From contig OZ024792.1 of NCBI GenBank assembly GCA_964017065.1, positions 3,033,754 through 3,097,753 of the forward strand: DNA of 64,000 nt, read 5' to 3'. The translations under genes were made by a program, and so were the position numbers. Source of the DNA: Haliclona indistincta (Eukaryota > Porifera > Demospongiae > Haplosclerida > Chalinidae). The notes beneath the pieces were generated by a model. That model worked only from the letters and a program-made list of their open reading frames with translations, searched no databases and had not been told where the DNA came from. This document shows, piece by piece, positions 61,333 to 64,000 of this stretch; the first letter of the stretch is position 1, and every line of letters begins with the position of its first letter.

Positions 61333-62249
61333 ACTATTGAACCTATCTACTATTGAACTAGCTTACTCACCGTCTGTCAGCCGCAAAAGAAAAAATAACG
61401 GGAGTGGAGCTGGAGAAAAAACAACACGTGTGGACCGCAAATAGGCGGTCTGAATCACGTTCCTGTCACGTGCATCCTTTAAAGCGTGATATGTTTTCCA
61501 CTGCAAATGTTTTCTGACTGGCATTTTAGCCTTTATACATGTACTTGTGTGTGTATGCTACTAATATTTAATAGCTAGAGACTGAAATCAAGCTGGAAAC
61601 TAGAGTACAAATCATGAGCAAGCTCACGTGCGCTCATTCTGCGTCCTGATTGGCGCGAGTCTGCCGAGGACCCGCCCTCTCTGAACCGCCATTGAATTTT
61701 AGCGGGAAAGCGAGAAAGCGCGCGAACAGCAGCGGGTATCCAGCTCGTTCACAGGACAACACAAGACAGACGCGGCACGCAAAGACTCGGCCCCTGCTAG
61801 CTACCTGGGTCTTCCACCAGCCAGACCTTGCGGGAAACCTTCTTTGTAAACGAGCACGAGTAGCAACTATCTGAACTCACTGACGGTGAAATAATCTTGC
61901 CACACAGTAAGCTGAACAAACAGTGTTTGCATACTGTTTTGCTGTCTTTGTCTGCGCCTGTAAAAAGGTCTCGGACCGCCTTTATGTTTTGTCACTGTTG
62001 ACTTTCTAACCATTCTGTCGTGATTCTTTCAACATGGTCTTTCCCTCGCACGAGTCTATCTTGTATGTTGTTTTGTCTACTTGTCTAAGGGGCTTGTAGC
62101 CCTGTTAGAGAGCTTGTTAAATTGACATAGCTGCTAGACTAAGTATATAATAGCTGTAGCATTTATATACACAAAAATATATCATTTGTATTTTATTTCC
62201 ATGTTCATTTTTATGTTCTTATTAGTAACAATAAATTCTCGTTTTAGGC
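61333..62249. promoter_or_regulatory. Bidirectional promoter region, NUP205 / E2F7/8-like
   Basis: Divergent genes. CpG-rich sequence lies at about 61630-61760. It includes TTTAGCGGGAAAG at 61699-61711, whose complement contains the canonical E2F site TTTCCCGC (61702-61709). A GTAAGC at about 61907 is a likely donor of an untranslated first exon of the + strand gene, matching the acceptor just before 62248. The rest is AT-rich and featureless. Confidence 0.6.
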
Positions 62250-64000
62250 ATGGAGCCACCGGTAGTACTAGACCCGGGACGTCTCGCTATTGGCATTCCC
62301 GTCCCATGCACGGAGTCTGAGTTACCTAATACGTCGACACACGTTTGTGACACGCTCCCTCTGTCTGTCCTAGCTACATCTAGTGGCTGTCTGGACAGAG
62401 AGAAAGTGAATGCTGGATATCTAGCTGGGAATACTGTTGCTGCTAGTCCGGCTCGCCTTTCGTCGGACAACGAGAGTCCAGCAAAGATAGGACACACTCC
62501 AGGTCTGTATTTGTGCTGTCTGTATGCCAACACTTACTGCCTGCCTATTGTCTAATTATACCTGGCCATTCAGTGGTCCATGTTTGATAGTTTCTATGTT
62601 TGTTACATACTGTTAGGCACTCCTCTCACTCCAACTGCCAACCTCAAGATGCTAGTTGCTGCAGCTAGTGCACTGGACGAGGATAAAGCCACCTGTGGTA
62701 TTAGTAAAACTGAGGACGATCTGTTTGCAAACGGTTCGCAAAGTTCCGGCAGAAAAATGAAATCACTTTCTCTTCTTTGTGACAGGTATGAGTGTAGCTA
62801 GATGTACACTACACCATGTGTATGTAGCTAGATGTACACTACACCATGTGTATGGCTTTAGAATCAACAACAATTATTTGATTGTACCCCCTCTGGCCAC
62901 AGGTTCCTGCTTGTTGCTGAAGGTGAGATAGGTGCTGGCAAGGAATTCAGTCTTGAAATGATGGCTAATTCATTAGGTACATCAGCTGTTCTATTGTGTT
63001 AGCAGGTAGTCTATTGTCTATGCTAGGCACTAATCGTCGCAGAATCTATGATATAATCAATGTGATGGAAGCTCTTGAGATGATTTCCAAGCAGTCTAAG
63101 AACTGGTACAAGTGGCTTGGACGAGGGAATCTTCTCACAACACTCGCTAGACTCAAGGTGCACTGTTGCTGACATTACTGCCAAATACTATACTGCCCTT
63201 GCCCTCCAGAACATAGCTACTGATGACCCTGACATTAGACCATATCTTGAACAGGGCAAGCGAGTGAATGATCCTGAAGTAAACAAAGAGAACTGTGGCG
63301 TCAATCTTCTACTACAGAATGAATTCTATCCTTCAATCAAACAAGATCATGTGAGTGTCTTCATGACTAATAGAAAATAGTGGTTTCTCTACCCAAACTA
63401 ACTTGCCCATGTGTTGATGGTACTATAATGTACTTGCTTGTTCATGGTTTTCACTAGGACCAGATGTCTAAACAGGCCGAACCATTCCACTTTGCTCCTC
63501 CTGAAGTCAGCCATCAGCAACAACAACAGGAGATGGATGAGCAAGACTATATATTCTGTGACTCAGGTAAACCCATTCTTTCTTGTTTATTACATTACTG
63601 TCTAAATATTTTCAGAATTTCCAACTCGTTCTGTTCGTTTCGACAAGTCTCTTGGCGTGCTATGTCAAAAGTTTGTCATGCTGTTCCTTGTCACTCCTGT
63701 GAGTTTGCAAGCTCAGTCAACCATTATTTCTTGGTTGTATTTTAGGAGAGTGAAGTTACTTTGGAAGAGGCTGGTCGTATTCTAGTGCCTGATAGCTTCG
63801 AAGATACCGTTTTTGCTTCACTAAACCCACCAGTCAATCCTAAAAGTAAGCTACTTGTCTAACCTTTTACAATCAGAATTGAATGTGAATCTTCTTGTTT
63901 GTTCTATGTGTATTGTACATACAATATGTTTATAATTGTATTTCTTAAGTGATGTACATACATCCTTTTTGTCTAACTCACTTTTCTCTCACAAACACAT
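62250..64000 (+). CDS. E2F7/8: Atypical E2F (E2F7/8-like), 3' truncated by window
   Basis: Visible exons: 62250-62502, 62617-62785, 62903-62976, 63027-63157, 63210-63350, 63458-63566, 63616-63698, 63746-63845; the gene continues past the window. The first winged helix is KMKSLSLLCDRFLL, then TNRRRIYDIINVMEALEMIS and KNWYKWLGRGNLLTTLARLK. The RRRIYDI motif contacts DNA, and the W.GR.NL..TL extension is typical of E2F7/8. A second winged helix begins at exon 7 (SVRFDKSLGVLCQKFVMLFL, then SEVTLEEAGRILVP). Two DNA-binding domains without a DP-dimerisation region define atypical E2Fs, which repress cell-cycle genes. Phases agree at every junction. ATG 62250 follows a splice acceptor by two bases. 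Confidence 0.9.

Overview
This is a gene-dense eukaryotic (metazoan) window. Introns are mostly 45-100 bp with GT-AG borders, intergenic gaps are short, and the conserved genes are animal ones: ARID2, a D-2-hydroxyacid dehydrogenase, PSMA1, a USP6NL/RN-tre-type TBC protein, NUP205 and an atypical E2F. Tiny introns together with a giant SRCR-rich receptor best fit a sponge (demosponge-like). That is inference from gene style and has not been tested by phylogeny.

Layout. 953-6302 (+): ARID2, 16 exons. 6454-8217 (+): an intact D-2-hydroxyacid dehydrogenase. 8660-11994 (+): a broken second copy of it, split by about 2 kb of nested repeats (a retroelement pol tail, a 556-bp inverted-repeat element with a 7-bp target duplication, and a tRNA-derived SINE). 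35037-12121 (-): one giant gene, about 23 kb, for a type I membrane protein with 21 SRCR domains, 5 IgGFc-binding domains, 7 Ig domains, FN3 domains and a LAR-RPTP-like membrane-proximal region. 40029-35415 (-): three tandem MANSC-domain membrane-protein genes. 40251-42679 (+): PSMA1. 45475-47500 (+): the TBC RabGAP. 61332-47848 (-): NUP205, 30 exons, with two minisatellites and MITE-like elements in its introns. 62250 to the window end (+): E2F7/8-like, head to head with NUP205 and cut by the window edge.

The housekeeping genes are conventional and their exon sums close in frame (ARID2 1169 aa, dehydrogenase 342 aa, PSMA1 278 aa, TBC protein 396 aa, NUP205 2049 aa or 2029 aa). The unusual part is the 12-40 kb receptor cluster. 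In the giant receptor the IgGFc-binding exon sits inside the SRCR fold, between the two exons that encode its halves. This happens five times, always as a phase 1-1 module. The SRCR/Ig/IgGFc series is itself duplicated in tandem, in two units of about 9.7 kb, and parts of the IgGFc exons are nearly identical at the DNA level. The neighbouring MANSC genes also encode secreted or membrane proteins. The whole block looks like a fast-evolving cell-surface recognition or adhesion locus; that role is inference.
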